64,000 nucleotides of DNA, taken from contig JASHPJ010000095.1 in NCBI GenBank assembly GCA_030038195.1, forward strand, positions 1 through 64,000. The letters run 5' to 3'. Below are positions 63,231 through 64,000 of the stretch, piece after piece. Each line of letters begins with the position of its first letter. The first letter of the stretch is position 1. Source of the stretch: Acidobacteriaceae bacterium. Lineage in GTDB: Bacteria > Acidobacteriota > Terriglobia > Terriglobales > Acidobacteriaceae. Made by a program: the position numbers and the translations under genes. Below the pieces are notes generated by a model that was not told where the DNA came from, searched no databases, and saw only the letters and a program-made list of their open reading frames with translations.

Positions 63231-63869
63231 TTACTCCGGCAACGGCAACTCCGCATCGAATCCTGAAGCGATCAGATCCGCGCGCAATCGCTTCACATTC
63301 GAAAACACCAGCCCTTTCATTCCCAGCGCATGCGCCGTTTCGATATTCACCGGCTTGTCATCGAGGAACAGCGTCTCTTCCGGCCGCATGCCCAGCTTGG
63401 CCAGCACATACTCGTAGATCGCCGGATCGGGCTTGGCCACGCGCAGCTCATAGCTCCACACCCGCACGTCGAACCGCGCAATCCAGTCATAGGCGCGCTC
63501 GATGCTTTCATGCACAGCATCGCCCATGTTGGAGAGGATCGCCGTCTTGAAGCCCCGCTCCTTGAGCCGCGCCTGCCAAGCCACCATCGCCGGATTCTGC
63601 GTAGTCCACATCCGCGCGTCCCACCGGTTCAGCTCGGCAATCGTATCGTCGCCTAGGCTCAGACCCGCATCGCGCGCGATCTTCCGCCAGAACTCGATCC
63701 CGGTCAGCTTGCCCTCGTCGTAGGCGTGCCGGTCGGCCCAGTAGAAGCGGTCCAGCCGCTCCGCGCTCAGCCCCGCAATCCGCTGCAGCGCGGCATACGC
63801 CGCAGGGTCCGGCGGACCGGTCAACACCATTCCATAGTCAAACACCACCGCGCGCAGAGCCAAAGCCAC
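63231..63869 (-). CDS. HAD-superfamily hydrolase
   Basis: 212 residues with HAD motifs: nucleophile region FDYGMVLTGPPD (motif I, D10 with a Gly where many members have the second Asp), motif II AILSNMGD, motif III lysine in RVAKPDPAIYEYV, and motif IV LFLDDKPVNIETA. The position of the motif I Gly resembles the YihX-like group, which dephosphorylates sugar or nucleotide phosphates. The substrate is unknown. It is convergent with rhaT and has no obvious operon partner. Confidence 0.87.
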   Translation of the reverse strand: MALALRAVVFDYGMVLTGPPDPAAYAALQRIAGLSAERLDRFYWADRHAYDEGKLTGIEFWRKIARDAGLSLGDDTIAELNRWDARMWTTQNPAMVAWQARLKERGFKTAILSNMGDAVHESIERAYDWIARFDVRVWSYELRVAKPDPAIYEYVLAKLGMRPEETLFLDDKPVNIETAHALGMKGLVFSNVKRLRADLIASGFDAELPLPE

Positions 63870-63883
63870 CCCTCAGTCTTTGT

Positions 63884-63912
63884 GTAGCGCCGGCATCCAC
63901 GCCGGCTTGTAG
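63884..63912. repeat. Short palindromic repeat, family D
   Basis: GTAGCGCCGGC...GCCGGCTTGTAG, the second copy of the family first seen at 44736-44763. It is intergenic, 15 bases from the HAD gene start. Confidence 0.7.
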
Positions 63913-64000
63913 TGGCAGTGTTTACACCGCCATCGTACCTCGCCCCGTGTATGTTGAGTAGGAGCGCCACTTTTATTGTGCACGACCGGATTGCAGCAGG

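Noticed and set aside
1-64000. CRISPR arrays, tRNA and rRNA genes
   Set aside because: No regularly spaced direct repeats, cloverleaf pattern or conserved rRNA segment was noticed by eye. A covariance-model search would be needed to exclude tRNAs firmly.

Overview
The window is about 64 kb of GC-rich, densely coding bacterial chromosome. It most resembles a soil Acidobacteriota of the Terriglobia/Acidobacteriaceae type. The evidence is a large TonB-dependent receptor with an N-terminal carboxypeptidase-regulatory-like domain, a TIGR03435-family protein, a two-component propeller sensor kinase, TPR/FG-GAP/UnbV proteins, Tat-exported sugar enzymes, ECF sigma and zinc-finger anti-sigma genes, and interspersed palindromic repeats of the kind seen in that group. 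No species is claimed. No rRNA, tRNA, CRISPR array or prophage was recognised. The only transposase trace is an IS630-type N-terminus cut by the left edge.

Layout. 0-3 kb: IS630 fragment, then the threonine catabolic operon tdh-kbl and a small lipoprotein on the other strand. 3-9.4 kb (minus): a TPR/FG-GAP/UnbV giant protein, an amidase coupled to it by a 4-base overlap, and a family 2 glycosyltransferase with TPRs. 9.5-16 kb: an outer-membrane barrel protein, a translationally coupled propeller histidine kinase - NarL regulator - secreted protein operon, and a Tat-exported DUF362 protein. 16-24.7 kb: a Tat-exported mannonate-dehydratase-like enzyme, a TonB-family protein, ileS-lspA, a PaiB-like flavoprotein and an exported RbsD/FucU-like protein. 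24.7-28.7 kb: two MacB-type permeases divergent from a MacA-like adaptor, with no ATPase nearby. 29-34.4 kb: a TonB-dependent receptor with a clear promoter and terminator, then a TPR protein. 35-40 kb: ECF sigma, anti-sigma, an unrecognised gene interrupted by an in-frame TAG, and a TPR-CHAT protease. 40-46 kb: a padR operon divergent from an ABC exporter, and a channel-like protein. 46-52.5 kb: a sugar-phosphate transferase, lactate permease, rhamnose mutarotase, GH28 and a TIGR03435 protein. 52.6-57.4 kb (minus): sdhC, an AhpD-like gene, sdhA and sdhB, preceded by rdgB. 57.6-64 kb: a membrane protein, GH78 alpha-L-rhamnosidase, RhaT and a HAD hydrolase.

How the parts may fit together: GH28, GH78, RhaM, RhaT and the lactate permease suggest use of pectic rhamnogalacturonan, with rhamnose imported and lactate moved across the membrane. 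The SDH complex feeds respiration. The TonB-family protein and the large TonB-dependent receptor could serve glycan uptake.

The strongest unusual signals are (i) the sigma/anti-sigma/interrupted gene/TPR-CHAT protease locus, (ii) a palindromic repeat family with four intergenic copies and two more translated in frame inside ileS and the FG-GAP gene, (iii) an AhpD-like gene between sdhC and sdhA, and (iv) a palindromic PadR-type control region over a near-ideal promoter. Almost every gene is shadowed by long antisense open frames caused by the high GC content. These were not counted as genes.
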